Of a stretch of DNA of 64,000 nt, positions 44,914-53,861 are shown piece by piece. Under the pieces are notes generated by a model. That model worked only from the letters and a program-made list of their open reading frames with translations. It did not search any database and was not told where the DNA came from. A program made the position numbers and the translations under genes. Numbering within the stretch: position 1 is the first letter of the stretch; each line of letters opens with the position of its first letter. Source of the DNA: Cellvibrio fontiphilus (GTDB lineage: Bacteria > Pseudomonadota > Gammaproteobacteria > Pseudomonadales > Cellvibrionaceae). The stretch lies in assembly GCF_035317345.1 (NCBI RefSeq), contig NZ_JAYKTU010000008.1. One strand, written 5' to 3'.

Positions 44914-45957
44914 ATGAAGCTGTTTTATCGCCTTGCTGTTGTTGTGATAACTGTCCTGGGGTTACAGGTATCCAATGGATTTGCCTGTACACGGGTGGTT
45001 TATCAGGGGCCAGAGCAGACCATCATTACCGCCCGCTCCATGGACTGGCGCGATGAAATTCCTGCAGACCTCTGGCTCTTTCCCAGGGGCATGCAACGCA
45101 ACGGCATGGTGGGTGAAAACTCTATCCGCTGGACGTCACGCTACGGCAGTATTGTCACCAGCTCCTTCGGGGTAGGCAGTTCAGACGGAATGAACGAACA
45201 GGGGTTAGTGGCTAACTTGTTGTGGCTCGCGGAATCTGAATACCCGGTCTTTGATGGTCGCAAAAAGGGGCTAACTGTCGCGGCTTGGGTACAGTATGTG
45301 TTGGATAACTACGCCACGGTGGAGGAGGCCGTAAAAGCGCTGCGCAAGGAACCTTTTGTAGTGGTATCCGCCAATATTCCCGGTACCGAGCGTTTTGCGA
45401 CTTTGCATTTATCGCTGTCCGATGCCAAGGGCGATAACGCCATCCTTGAATATGTGAAGGGCAAATTAGTGATCCATCACGATATGTCCTACAAAGTGAT
45501 GACCAACTCCCCGATTTTTGAAAAGCAACTAGCGCTCAACGAATACTGGCGCAACATTGGTGGCACTGTGATGTTGCCGGGCACAAATCGCGCGGCCGAC
45601 CGTTTTGTGCGCGCGTCTTTCTATGTGGATGCCATTCCCCAAACCAGCGATTCCCGCATCGCCCTGGCCAGCATGTTCAGTGTTATCCGCAATGCTTCCG
45701 TGCCCTTTGGTATTTCCTCAGAGCAGGAACCCAATATTTCCTCCACCCGCTGGCGCACAGTGGCAGATCACAAAAACCGTGTTTATTACTTTGAAAATGC
45801 GCTTACACCCAATACTTTTTGGGTGGATATCAAACAGGCGGATTTTCGCCCCGGCGCGGCGGTAAAAAAATTAAATTTGGCCAACCATGAAATTTACACC
45901 GGCAATGCACTGGCCCAGTTCAAACCATCCGAGCCATTTGAGTTTGCCGGTTTGTGA
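44914..45957 (+). CDS. Choloylglycine hydrolase / penicillin V acylase family amidase
   Basis: 347 residues. The signal peptide should be cut just before Cys25 (GFA-C), exposing it as the N-terminal nucleophile of this Ntn-hydrolase family. Arg in ITARSMDW, Asp in GSSDGMNEQG, Asn in the VSANIPG/TNSP region and a C-terminal Arg fit the expected active-site set. It hydrolyses linear amides such as penicillin V, bile salts or acyl-homoserine lactones; the substrate is not deducible. It is exported, so periplasmic or outer-membrane. AAAGGAG lies six bases before the ATG. It converges with the CE12 gene with 12 bases between. Confidence 0.88.
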   Translation: MKLFYRLAVVVITVLGLQVSNGFACTRVVYQGPEQTIITARSMDWRDEIPADLWLFPRGMQRNGMVGENSIRWTSRYGSIVTSSFGVGSSDGMNEQGLVANLLWLAESEYPVFDGRKKGLTVAAWVQYVLDNYATVEEAVKALRKEPFVVVSANIPGTERFATLHLSLSDAKGDNAILEYVKGKLVIHHDMSYKVMTNSPIFEKQLALNEYWRNIGGTVMLPGTNRAADRFVRASFYVDAIPQTSDSRIALASMFSVIRNASVPFGISSEQEPNISSTRWRTVADHKNRVYYFENALTPNTFWVDIKQADFRPGAAVKKLNLANHEIYTGNALAQFKPSEPFEFAGL

Positions 45958-45969
45958 TGGATTCTCGTT

Positions 45970-47544
45970 TTAATTACCGCGCAGCAATTGCGCCAACTCG
46001 CTGAGCTCCGGGTGCTGGCGAATGGCGTTAACCACTAATTTGGACATTGCCTCGGCACCTTTTTGTTGAAAGTGGGTGCCGTCCGGCAACCGGGTGCTGC
46101 CACCCATAGTCTCCGTGTAATAAGGGTTGATACTTTTATCCACCACCAGCCAATAATTTTTCCAACCTGGGTCGCCCACTTGATTGGCGAATGCTTCACT
46201 AGCGCTAGCCAAATCGATTAGCGGTAATTTTTCATCGCGCGCCAAATCCAAAATGGTCTGTTTGTAATCGCCCACAAAGGCGTAATTGCTGCCGGGTTTG
46301 TGATGGGTGACATGGCTATTTATGACCGGTGTTGTCTGCGCGCCGTTTGCATTCTTTATGCGTGCGGTGGGGGTGAATATCACCGGATGCGCTCCGCGTG
46401 AACGCGCGATGTTTACGTATCGCGCCAATGAATTATATAAAGACAGTTCAGGTTTGCCCGCCGGGTGTTGGATTTTACCGGCGGCGTTATTGGGGTAAGT
46501 ACAAAGATTTTGCACATCCGCAAGGCCGCGTTCAGGGCGTGCTGCATCGCAGCTCTGGTCGTTGTGCCCGTGGTTGATAAAGACGTAATCGCCGGGTTGG
46601 ATTAGCGGTTCCATTTGTGCAAACCAGCGGCCGTTATAAAAATCCCGCGAGCTGCGGCCAGCGCGTGAACCCACAACGACTTTTATATTGGCTTTGCTAT
46701 TAAATTCTTTTTCCAGCATTTGCGCCCAGCCCATGCGCGGAAAACGCAATTGCTCGTACACCGCTGAGGTGGAATCACCCACCACAAAAATCCGCAGGGT
46801 CGCGTTTTGAATCGCTTTGTGTTCTTCACGCGCGCGCGCAAAATCAAAGGGCTCATAGGCGCCGCTACTCATTAAACCCACCAGTGGGCGAAAGCTCACA
46901 TCGCTCAGGGTAGTGTGGCCGGTCTGCCCGCTGTTGTTATCGTAATTGCGGTTGTGATTGAGCAGGCTGAGCAGCTCCACCAATTGCGTATTGCGATGAA
47001 TCGGGTAGCTAGCCGGGTCAAAATCGGCACTCTTGTTCACTCCTGCCAACCGCAAGGCTTGGTGAAAACCCTGCTGCATTTCACGTCGCGCCTGGGCGAC
47101 AACGGCTGGGTCTAACGCGGTGATTTTTGCTGTGTCCACCCACTGCTGCGGGCCAATAAAACCAAGGCTTACCGCAATATCCGAAGCGATACGATCGGTG
47201 AGTGGGTTGATGTTGGCGATTTGTTTAGGCGAAATTGTTTCAATCACCGCCGCCATGCATACGGGGCGCAAACTTGTGTTTTGGGCGCAGTCTTTTGCCT
47301 CGCCACCACTGACAACCGAGACCAACAATGGCGCTTGTAAATCCGTGCGCGAAAAGCGGTATTTGCCTTCCGCATTGGTAAGTGTATGCAGTTGTGTTCC
47401 GCGCGAATCTATAAGTGTTATGTGGGCGTTAGCGAGCGGTTTTTTCTCAAAGGCAGTGCCGCTTATTTGGCTGCCGGATGATAAGGATTGACAGGCAAAC
47501 AGGAGGCTGCAGAGCGCTGGTACTACAAAATACAATTTCTTCAT
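45970..47544 (-). CDS. CE12-like pectin (rhamnogalacturonan) acetylesterase lipoprotein
   Basis: 524 residues. The lipoprotein signal has an LLFAC lipobox (about residue 18). A carboxypeptidase-regulatory-like beta domain (about 26-85) and a helical spacer precede an SGNH hydrolase domain from about 255: GDSTSA (nucleophile Ser), the block with GSRAGRSSRDF, GHNDQ and a C-terminal DGTHF with the Asp/His pair. This block order matches rhamnogalacturonan acetylesterases of CE12. It would deacetylate pectin at the cell surface. The MKKLYF start is preferred over an ATG at 47583 because it gives a normal signal peptide. Confidence 0.87.
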   Translation of the reverse strand: MKKLYFVVPALCSLLFACQSLSSGSQISGTAFEKKPLANAHITLIDSRGTQLHTLTNAEGKYRFSRTDLQAPLLVSVVSGGEAKDCAQNTSLRPVCMAAVIETISPKQIANINPLTDRIASDIAVSLGFIGPQQWVDTAKITALDPAVVAQARREMQQGFHQALRLAGVNKSADFDPASYPIHRNTQLVELLSLLNHNRNYDNNSGQTGHTTLSDVSFRPLVGLMSSGAYEPFDFARAREEHKAIQNATLRIFVVGDSTSAVYEQLRFPRMGWAQMLEKEFNSKANIKVVVGSRAGRSSRDFYNGRWFAQMEPLIQPGDYVFINHGHNDQSCDAARPERGLADVQNLCTYPNNAAGKIQHPAGKPELSLYNSLARYVNIARSRGAHPVIFTPTARIKNANGAQTTPVINSHVTHHKPGSNYAFVGDYKQTILDLARDEKLPLIDLASASEAFANQVGDPGWKNYWLVVDKSINPYYTETMGGSTRLPDGTHFQQKGAEAMSKLVVNAIRQHPELSELAQLLRGN

Positions 47545-47898
47545 GATGTAAAAATCTTTGCTTTGGAAAACGAAAATACACATCCGGTATCAAACCTGTT
47601 GATTCCCGTTTTGACGTGTAAATGATGAAGTAATTGTGAATTCCAAAGCCGAAAGTTAGCGATTATTGTTAATAGCAGTTGGTTGGGGTGCAACCTGTAG
47701 GTTATCGCTTGAGCATAAGTTAACAATAAAACGCGAAAAATCCCATCGATATTTTGCATGAAAAAATTATGTGCGCTGTACCAGTGCTCGCAATAACCGC
47801 AGGCTCCGATGGAATTTAAACGTTATTCCATCAGGCCAGCGAGCAAAGCAAGTAGGTTAATTAGAGTTTTTTCATCATACATACTAGTAAGCGGTTTG
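47545..47898. other. Gap between CE12 and GH51 genes
   Basis: No coding frame supported. It holds the perfect dyad at 47808-47832 listed separately. The part nearest the CE12 gene is AT-rich and probably its promoter. Confidence 0.4.
47808..47832. promoter_or_regulatory. Perfect 8-bp dyad with AAACGTT centre
   Basis: GATGGAAT (47808-47815) and ATTCCATC (47825-47832) flank TTAAACGTT. It lies 264 bases upstream of the CE12 start and 66 bases after the GH51 stop. There is no T-run, so an operator is more likely than a terminator. Confidence 0.5.
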
Positions 47899-49914
47899 CT
47901 ATTGAAGCCCGAGCGTAACAATAAATACTGATTGGCCGATTAGATTAACTTCTGCTTTATCAGTATCCAATCTTTCTGTTTTGGTTTTGGGTGCTATGTT
48001 TTGGGGTGAGGCAAAACTATTTTCGCTATTTAATCCACTCGCCGCTAAATAAGTAATGTTTGCAATAGACTTTAGTTGGGTGTTTGGAATATTAAAGGCG
48101 ATCTTTTGTGTGTCCTTACCGGTGTTTACCAATTTAATAATCAGTTGTTTTTTTAGGCTATCAAGCATCGCGGAGGCATAAATATTATTCTGCCCGGTAA
48201 GGGCGGCGCCCTTGTGAGTGATATTAATTAACTCGCTCCCTTTATTGTTGGCAAATAATTTTTGCACCTGATAATTTGCGGTAGCCAATACTTCCAGGTT
48301 GTTGAACCAAATCATGTTGGGCGACCATTGCCATGCTTCGGTATGTGCCATGAGCGGTGCGTAAGATGTCATTTGCACCACATCAGCATTGCGTTCAAGG
48401 CCAGTCATAAATGCGGCTTCAGCCAAGGCCGTTTCCCAGCTGTTTTTGTTATTAGGGTTTACTGTTGCCACACTTTGCGCGGCGTATTCACCAACAAAAA
48501 TAATCGGGCCTTTGCGATCATAATTGTCGTAACGCGCGGCGTTATTTTTGAACCAGTCAATTGGCTGGTAATAGTGTTCATCAATAATGTCTGCCTTTAA
48601 TTTTTTCAATTCTCGGTGAGCATATTCAAACATTGGCCCATCGGCAAAGGGGCCAGAGCCGGAAATCAGGATAATGTCCGGGTATTTTTCTTTTAATACT
48701 TTTTGGAATATTTTAAAGCGTTCTATGTATTGCGGCCCCCACTGCTCGTTGCCTATGCCGATGTATTTGAGATTGAACGGTTCGGGGTGACCCATGTCTG
48801 CACGCACTTTGCCCCAAACGGTGTCAGTAGTGCCATTGGCGAATTCCACCAAATCAATCGCATCCTGAATATAAGCGTCAAGCTCGGAAACAGGCACCAG
48901 TTCGCCGCTATTGAATTGGCAAGCAATACCGCAATTGAGTACCGGCATAGGTTCTGCCCCCAAGTCTTCGGCAAGCAGAAAATATTCATAAAAACCCAAA
49001 CCAAAACTTTGGAAATAATCAGGCGTAAGCTTGTGGCTAAACTCGGTGTTCCAGCGGCTGATCATGGTGGGGCGGGTTTCGGGTTTGCCCAGTGTATTTT
49101 TCCACTGGTAGCGCTGGGCGAGTGTTCGCCCCTCGATAATGCAGCCACCGGGAAAGCGAAAAAAGCCTGGTCTAAGGTCAGCCAATAATTGCACTATATC
49201 TTTGCGCAACCCATTTTCCCTGCCTTTCCAGGTGTCTTTGGGGAATAGGGAAATCATGTCCAAATCCACGGTGCCTTTTCCGTCAAAGCGTAATTTGAGG
49301 CTGGCTTTTTCTGCTGTTGCGCTTGCCGCCAAGGTGGTTTTGTATTGTTGCCAATCGGTTTTACTGAGCGCCACGGAACTGCTGGCTAGTACCTTTCCTT
49401 TTTCGTTTACTAACTCTGCAATCAGGCGCTCTATACCTTGATCAGGTTTTGCTGCGTAAAAAGAGAGATTGTAAGTTTCGCCTTTTCGAATCCCCATGCC
49501 GCGAAAACCGTTGTTGATCAAGTGGTAATTTTCGTCATTGAACACTTTTACCCTTAACACGTTTTTGTTGGTTTGGTTTTGCGCAAAATGCAGTGTGTTA
49601 GCAATGCCGGAGTTCTCGTTAGCAGAGTAGGGATCGGTTGCGGGTTGTGACCAGCCCATCATGGGTTGATCAAACTCAAAAGAGCGGTTTTTTACCAGCT
49701 CTGCATACAATCCACCATCGGCAGCAAAATTAATATCTTCAAAGAAAATGCCGTACATAGTCGGCTGAATGTTGGCGATAGGTGCGGGGTCTATATCCAG
49801 TTGTAGTGTTTCTTTTGCGCTAACCGCATGGGGCTTTATCAAGTAAAACGCAAAAAGAAATGCTGAAAGCACAAGAGTGCCAAGGCTGCCTGGCTTTGTG
49901 GTGTGGTAAGTCAT
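47899..49914 (-). CDS. GH51 alpha-L-arabinofuranosidase
   Basis: 671 residues. A signal peptide ends near residue 33 (VSA-K). A CBM4-like inserted module lies around 90-225 (SFYAAKPD, LRFDGKGTVDLD), then the GH51 barrel. The acid/base is Glu390 in GIGNEQW and the nucleophile Glu476 in FVGEYAA; FRFPGGCIIEG is the family hallmark, and a beta-sandwich end domain follows. It releases arabinose from arabinan or arabinoxylan. Next to a pectin esterase, this suggests work on pectin side chains. The ribosome site is poor (AGCGACC). Confidence 0.94.
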   Translation of the reverse strand: MTYHTTKPGSLGTLVLSAFLFAFYLIKPHAVSAKETLQLDIDPAPIANIQPTMYGIFFEDINFAADGGLYAELVKNRSFEFDQPMMGWSQPATDPYSANENSGIANTLHFAQNQTNKNVLRVKVFNDENYHLINNGFRGMGIRKGETYNLSFYAAKPDQGIERLIAELVNEKGKVLASSSVALSKTDWQQYKTTLAASATAEKASLKLRFDGKGTVDLDMISLFPKDTWKGRENGLRKDIVQLLADLRPGFFRFPGGCIIEGRTLAQRYQWKNTLGKPETRPTMISRWNTEFSHKLTPDYFQSFGLGFYEYFLLAEDLGAEPMPVLNCGIACQFNSGELVPVSELDAYIQDAIDLVEFANGTTDTVWGKVRADMGHPEPFNLKYIGIGNEQWGPQYIERFKIFQKVLKEKYPDIILISGSGPFADGPMFEYAHRELKKLKADIIDEHYYQPIDWFKNNAARYDNYDRKGPIIFVGEYAAQSVATVNPNNKNSWETALAEAAFMTGLERNADVVQMTSYAPLMAHTEAWQWSPNMIWFNNLEVLATANYQVQKLFANNKGSELINITHKGAALTGQNNIYASAMLDSLKKQLIIKLVNTGKDTQKIAFNIPNTQLKSIANITYLAASGLNSENSFASPQNIAPKTKTERLDTDKAEVNLIGQSVFIVTLGLQ

Positions 49915-49938
49915 GCTGGTCGCTTCGCTGTTGTTATT

Positions 49939-49990
49939 GATAGTAGTTACTGAGAGTAGTCATTGAGAATAGCTGCTGAGATTAGTTATT
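49939..49990. repeat. Four degenerate 13-bp tandem repeats
   Basis: Units 49939-49951, 49952-49964, 49965-49977 and 49978-49990 share the pattern GAnAnTAGnnnnT. They sit 25-76 bases upstream of the GH51 start, where a regulator could bind in phase. Confidence 0.7.
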
Positions 49991-50059
49991 GGGTTTGGAA
50001 TAGTTGCCATCAGATGCGATGGCTGGTCCTGAGTCTGTAAAGCTTGCGAGCGAAAGTAA

Positions 50060-50093
50060 AGTATCAATTTCTGTGTAAACAAAAATTGATACT
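50060..50093. promoter_or_regulatory. Perfect 11-bp AT-rich dyad
   Basis: AGTATCAATTT (50060-50070) is perfectly inverted at 50083-50093, with a 12-base centre, followed by eight Gs (50095-50102). It is either an operator of the GH51 gene or an AT-rich 3' hairpin for argS. Confidence 0.55.
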
Positions 50094-50226
50094 TGGGGGG
50101 GGAATTAGCTTAACTGAATGAAACTAAACAAATAAAACTTAATGAGTTAAGCCGAATAAATGATGCTAAACAAATGCGATCAGGTTAATTTTACCAGTGA
50201 AAATAGTGACGCAACTCCTGTGAGAA

Positions 50227-51966
50227 TTACATCCGCTCCATCACCTCAATACCCAATAAATCCAAACCTTGTGCGATGGTTTTGGCCACCAAATGACACA
50301 GGCGCAAACGGCTGTCGCGCAGTTCAGGTGCAACGCCATCTTTGAGGATTGGGCAAGCTTCGTAAAAACTCATGTACAAGCTCGCAATTTCATACAAATA
50401 AGTGCAGAGCAAATGCGGCATGGCTTCGCGCGCGACTTGATCCAATACTTCGCTGAATTGCAGCAGTTTAATCGCGAGGGTTTTCTCCTGCTCAGTGCCA
50501 ATCAAAATCGCAGCAGTTAAGGATTCCGGCGTGACACCGGCCTTGCGGAAAATACTTTGCACTCGGGTGTAAGCATATTGCAAGTAAGGCGCGGTATTGC
50601 CTTCAAAGCTGAGCATGGATTCCCAGCTAAACACATAATCATTGGTGCGGGTTTTACACAGGTCAGCATATTTCACTGAGCCTATGCCCACTTTGCGGCC
50701 AATTTCGGCCACTTCTTCAGCGGTTAATTCCGGATTCTTTTCGCTGACCAGTGCGGTTGCACGTTCAACGGCTTCGGTTAATAACTCGGCGAGTTTTACT
50801 GTGCCGCCGGTGCGGGTTTTAAAAGGTTTGCCATCGCTACCCATCATGGTGCCAAAGGCCAAATGCTCAAGGCTCACGGATTCATCGACAAATTTTGCTT
50901 TGCGCGACAGGGTAAACACTTGCTGCATGTGGAGTGATTGGCGCGCATCAATAAAATACATAATGCGTTTGGCTTTTAGCGTGTTAACGCGATAACGCAG
51001 TGCGGCCAAATCAGTGGTGGCATATAAAAATCCGCCGCCTTGTTTTTGGATAATCATCGGCGACGGGTTGCCTTCTTTGTCGGCGAGCTCCTGCAGGAAT
51101 ACTACTTGTGCCCCATCGCTCTCGACGGCCAAGCCTTGCTCTTGCAATTCTTTTACAACCGCGGCGAGATCATTGTTGTAAAAGCTTTCGCCGCGCACAT
51201 CGCTGTCTTTTAAGGTGACATTGAGCTGCTGGTAAATTTCGGTGGAGTGGTGCAGGGAAATATCCTTGAACTGCTGCCACAGCTTCAGCATTTTTTCATC
51301 GCCACCTTGCAGGCGCACCACATAGTCGCGCGCTTTGTTGGCGAAGTTTTCGTCGTCATCGAAATGTTTTTTGGCTTGCTGGTAGAAGACTTCCAAATCT
51401 TTCAGCGCCATGGCTTCATCGCCTTTAGCGCCCAGTTGTTCTTCCAGCTCCGCGATTAGCATTCCGAATTGTGTGCCCCAATCACCCACATGATTTTGGC
51501 GAATAACAGTGTGACCCTGAAATTCCAGCAGGCGCGCGAGCGAGTCGCCAATAATGGTGGAGCGCAAATGGCCTACGTGCATTTCTTTGGCGAGGTTGGG
51601 GCCGGAATAATCGATGACTACGTTTTGTGCATCAGCAACTTGCTCGACTTGCAGGCGCTCATCGCTCTGGGCTTTAGCGATTTGTTCACCCAACCACACC
51701 GGGTTTAAATCGATATTGATAAAACCGGGGCCGGCAATTTCCACTTTTTCGGCGATGCCGTCCAATTCCAGTGCGGCGACAATTTTGGCAGCCAGTTCAC
51801 GCGGGTTAGTGCCCATTGCCTTGGCGGCGCCCATGGCACAGTTGGCCTGGTAATCGCCAAAACCGGCTTTTTTACCGGGAGCAATCAGTGCGGGCAGCTC
51901 GGCAGGCACACCCACAGCGGCCATGGCGGAAAGGACTTTTTGGTTCAGAAATTCGCGGATATTCAT
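50227..51966 (-). CDS. argS: Arginyl-tRNA synthetase
   Basis: 579 residues, class I synthetase charging tRNA-Arg. The N-terminal Add-1 domain contains AKIVAALELD. The HIGH motif appears as HVGH in AKEMHVGHLRST (about 132-135), the DWGTQFGML stretch follows, and the second signature is in FKTRTGGTVKL, without the canonical KMSKS, as in most ArgRS. The anticodon-binding helical domain ends in IEVMERM. It is transcribed alone; the next gene downstream is the GH51 gene on the same strand after 312 bases. Confidence 0.96.
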   Translation of the reverse strand: MNIREFLNQKVLSAMAAVGVPAELPALIAPGKKAGFGDYQANCAMGAAKAMGTNPRELAAKIVAALELDGIAEKVEIAGPGFINIDLNPVWLGEQIAKAQSDERLQVEQVADAQNVVIDYSGPNLAKEMHVGHLRSTIIGDSLARLLEFQGHTVIRQNHVGDWGTQFGMLIAELEEQLGAKGDEAMALKDLEVFYQQAKKHFDDDENFANKARDYVVRLQGGDEKMLKLWQQFKDISLHHSTEIYQQLNVTLKDSDVRGESFYNNDLAAVVKELQEQGLAVESDGAQVVFLQELADKEGNPSPMIIQKQGGGFLYATTDLAALRYRVNTLKAKRIMYFIDARQSLHMQQVFTLSRKAKFVDESVSLEHLAFGTMMGSDGKPFKTRTGGTVKLAELLTEAVERATALVSEKNPELTAEEVAEIGRKVGIGSVKYADLCKTRTNDYVFSWESMLSFEGNTAPYLQYAYTRVQSIFRKAGVTPESLTAAILIGTEQEKTLAIKLLQFSEVLDQVAREAMPHLLCTYLYEIASLYMSFYEACPILKDGVAPELRDSRLRLCHLVAKTIAQGLDLLGIEVMERM

Positions 51967-52156
51967 AAAGTAGGGGAATCGCTAGAGGCTGGATAATGAA
52001 GGGGCGGAATTGTACCCGCCAGCCGAAGGGCTTGCCATCTTTTGTGGCTTTTCACGGTCGCGCACGACTTGCTTGTCTATACTCAACCTGACCTATCAGC
52101 CCGTTAACGGTTCTGGCTTTGCTGGCCGAAACTTCTGGTTTTTACAGGATTCAATA

Positions 52157-52951
52157 ATGACTAACGATAATATTCTTGATAGCCCCTGTCCGCAGGTGAG
52201 CGCTCGTTTGGACGAGCGGGTTTACACCCTGAGCTTGAACCGCCCCGAGCGCAAAAATGCGCTGACGCTGGCGATGTATTCGGCGCTGGCGGAATTAATT
52301 AAACGCGCTGATGCAGAGCCACAGGTGCGGGTGATTGTGTTGACTGGCAGCGATGAGTTTTTTACTGCCGGTAACGATTTGATGGATTTTATGAACGAGC
52401 CGGAAATTCACCCCAATCACCCCGTGGTACGTTTTATTGATGCGCTGCGCCACTGCAAAAAACCGGTAGTAGCGGTGGTGCGCGGTCATGCAGTAGGTAT
52501 TGGTACAACCCTGCTGTTGCATTGCGATCTGGTGTATGCCGCTGACGATGCGCGCCTGCAAATGCCCTTTGTGAATCTGGGTTTATGCCCTGAATACGCC
52601 AGCAGTTATTTGGTGCCGCGTTTGGTGGGGCAACAAAAAGCGGCGGAGATTTTTTTACTGGGTGAGGCATTTAGCGGCGCCGAAGCCGAAGCCATGGGCA
52701 TAGTGACCAAAGCGGTTCCCTGGGATGAGTTGAGTGAATATGCGCGCAACAAAATTACCCGTTTGGCGCAGCAGCCACCGGGTGCGGTGCAGCGCAGTAA
52801 GGCGCTGTTGCGCGCCGGCACCCAAGCGGCGATAGAGGCCTGCTTAACTGCGGAATACGCCGGTTTTGCCGAGGGTTTGGCATCGGAGGAGTGCAAAGAA
52901 TCGGTCACCGCTTTTTTTGAAAAACGCGCGCCGGACTTTTCGCGCTTTTAA
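52157..52951 (+). CDS. Enoyl-CoA hydratase/isomerase
   Basis: 264-residue crotonase-fold enzyme. The oxyanion-hole segments are TAGNDLMDF (about 73-81) and VRGHAVGIGTTL (about 112-123), and a catalytic Glu candidate lies in LGLCPEYASSYL. Pro-rich LNRPERKNALT near the N-terminus is the family start. The two-Glu pattern suits hydratases or isomerases; the exact substrate is unknown. The true start is ATG 52157 behind AGGA, not the much longer upstream frame. It is followed 30 bases later by a dienoyl-CoA-reductase-like gene, suggesting a joint role in breakdown of unsaturated fatty acids. Confidence 0.9.
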   Translation: MTNDNILDSPCPQVSARLDERVYTLSLNRPERKNALTLAMYSALAELIKRADAEPQVRVIVLTGSDEFFTAGNDLMDFMNEPEIHPNHPVVRFIDALRHCKKPVVAVVRGHAVGIGTTLLLHCDLVYAADDARLQMPFVNLGLCPEYASSYLVPRLVGQQKAAEIFLLGEAFSGAEAEAMGIVTKAVPWDELSEYARNKITRLAQQPPGAVQRSKALLRAGTQAAIEACLTAEYAGFAEGLASEECKESVTAFFEKRAPDFSRF

Positions 52952-52981
52952 TTGCCCAGTCGTTTTCAAACAGGATTTGCT

Positions 52982-53800
52982 ATGAATTTCAGCGTTGATT
53001 TCAGCAACAAAAATGTATTGGTAGTCGGTGGCACCAGCGGTATTAATCGCGGTATAGCCGAGACTTTTGCCAAGGCCGGCGCCAAGGTTGCGGTGGTGAG
53101 CCGCTCGCCAGAAAAGGTAGAGGATACGATCCAATCGCTGACAGCTTGCGGCGCGGCTGCTGCCCGTGGTTTTGCTGCCGATGTGCGCGACGTAGAGGCG
53201 ATAAAAACCGGTATTGATGCCATTGCTGCCGACTGGGGCAAATTGGATGTAGTTGTGTCCGGTGCCGCGGGCAATTTCCCCGCACTGGCGATGGGCATGT
53301 CGCCCAATGGTTTTCGCTCAGTGATTGAGATTGATTTGCTCGGTACTTTTCATGTGATGCAGGCGATTTACCCGCACCTGAAAAAACCGGGTGCCTCCAT
53401 TATCAACATTTCTGCGCCGCAGGCAGAACTGCCTATGGCGGGGCAGAGCCATGTGTGTGCGGCCAAGGCAGGGGTGGACATGATTACCCGCACCCTGTGT
53501 TTGGAGTGGGGTGCTGAGGGGGTGCGGATTAATTCGATTATTCCCGGCCCCATTGATAACACCGAGGGCATGAAGCGCCTGGCGCCCAATGAAAAAATCC
53601 GCGCGGCGGTAGTGAAGTCCGTGCCTTTGCAGCGTATGGGCAGCACTGATGATATTGCCCACGCCTGTTTGTTTTTGGCCTCGGATTTTGCCAGTTACAT
53701 TAGCGGTGCGGTGATTCCGGTAGATGGCGGCTGGGCGCAGGGCGGGGCGGCGATGGTAGGTGCGGGTTTGGCAGAGCTGTTAAAAAAATCCCCGGTCTAA
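52982..53800 (+). CDS. SDR oxidoreductase resembling 2,4-dienoyl-CoA reductase
   Basis: 272-residue classical-size SDR. The NADP(H) site is GGTSGINRGIA (about 17-27), with SRS afterwards as expected for NADPH. The usual YxxxK has no Tyr: the site reads HVCAAKAGVD, with Lys kept. This substitution, plus SGAAGNFPA and PGPIDNTEGMKRL, resembles eukaryotic 2,4-dienoyl-CoA reductases (DECR). With the enoyl-CoA hydratase just upstream it probably serves unsaturated fatty acid oxidation. A tight GCTGCTGTTA hairpin (53812-53832) follows the stop. Confidence 0.87.
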   Translation: MNFSVDFSNKNVLVVGGTSGINRGIAETFAKAGAKVAVVSRSPEKVEDTIQSLTACGAAAARGFAADVRDVEAIKTGIDAIAADWGKLDVVVSGAAGNFPALAMGMSPNGFRSVIEIDLLGTFHVMQAIYPHLKKPGASIINISAPQAELPMAGQSHVCAAKAGVDMITRTLCLEWGAEGVRINSIIPGPIDNTEGMKRLAPNEKIRAAVVKSVPLQRMGSTDDIAHACLFLASDFASYISGAVIPVDGGWAQGGAAMVGAGLAELLKKSPV

Positions 53801-53811
53801 CCTTGTGAGTA

Positions 53812-53832
53812 GCTGCTGTTAGTAACAGCAGC
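53812..53832. terminator. Perfect hairpin without T-run
   Basis: GCTGCTGTTA (53812-53821) and TAACAGCAGC (53823-53832) are perfectly complementary. It lies between convergent genes (SDR and serine-rich lipoprotein) and could protect either transcript end. Confidence 0.5.
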
Positions 53833-53861
53833 AGAAGGTCGCCGGGGAATGGTTGGCGGTT

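Larger units (their letters stand above)
49915..50226. other. Upstream region of the GH51 gene
   Basis: No gene. It carries the 13-bp tandem repeats, the AT-rich dyad and the G8 tract described separately, and the 3' end region of argS, for which no GC-rich terminator is seen. Confidence 0.5.

Noticed and set aside
52010..52156. Upstream extension of the enoyl-CoA hydratase frame
   Set aside because: No ribosome site and no family similarity before residue 50; a good AGGA-ATG start is at 52157.
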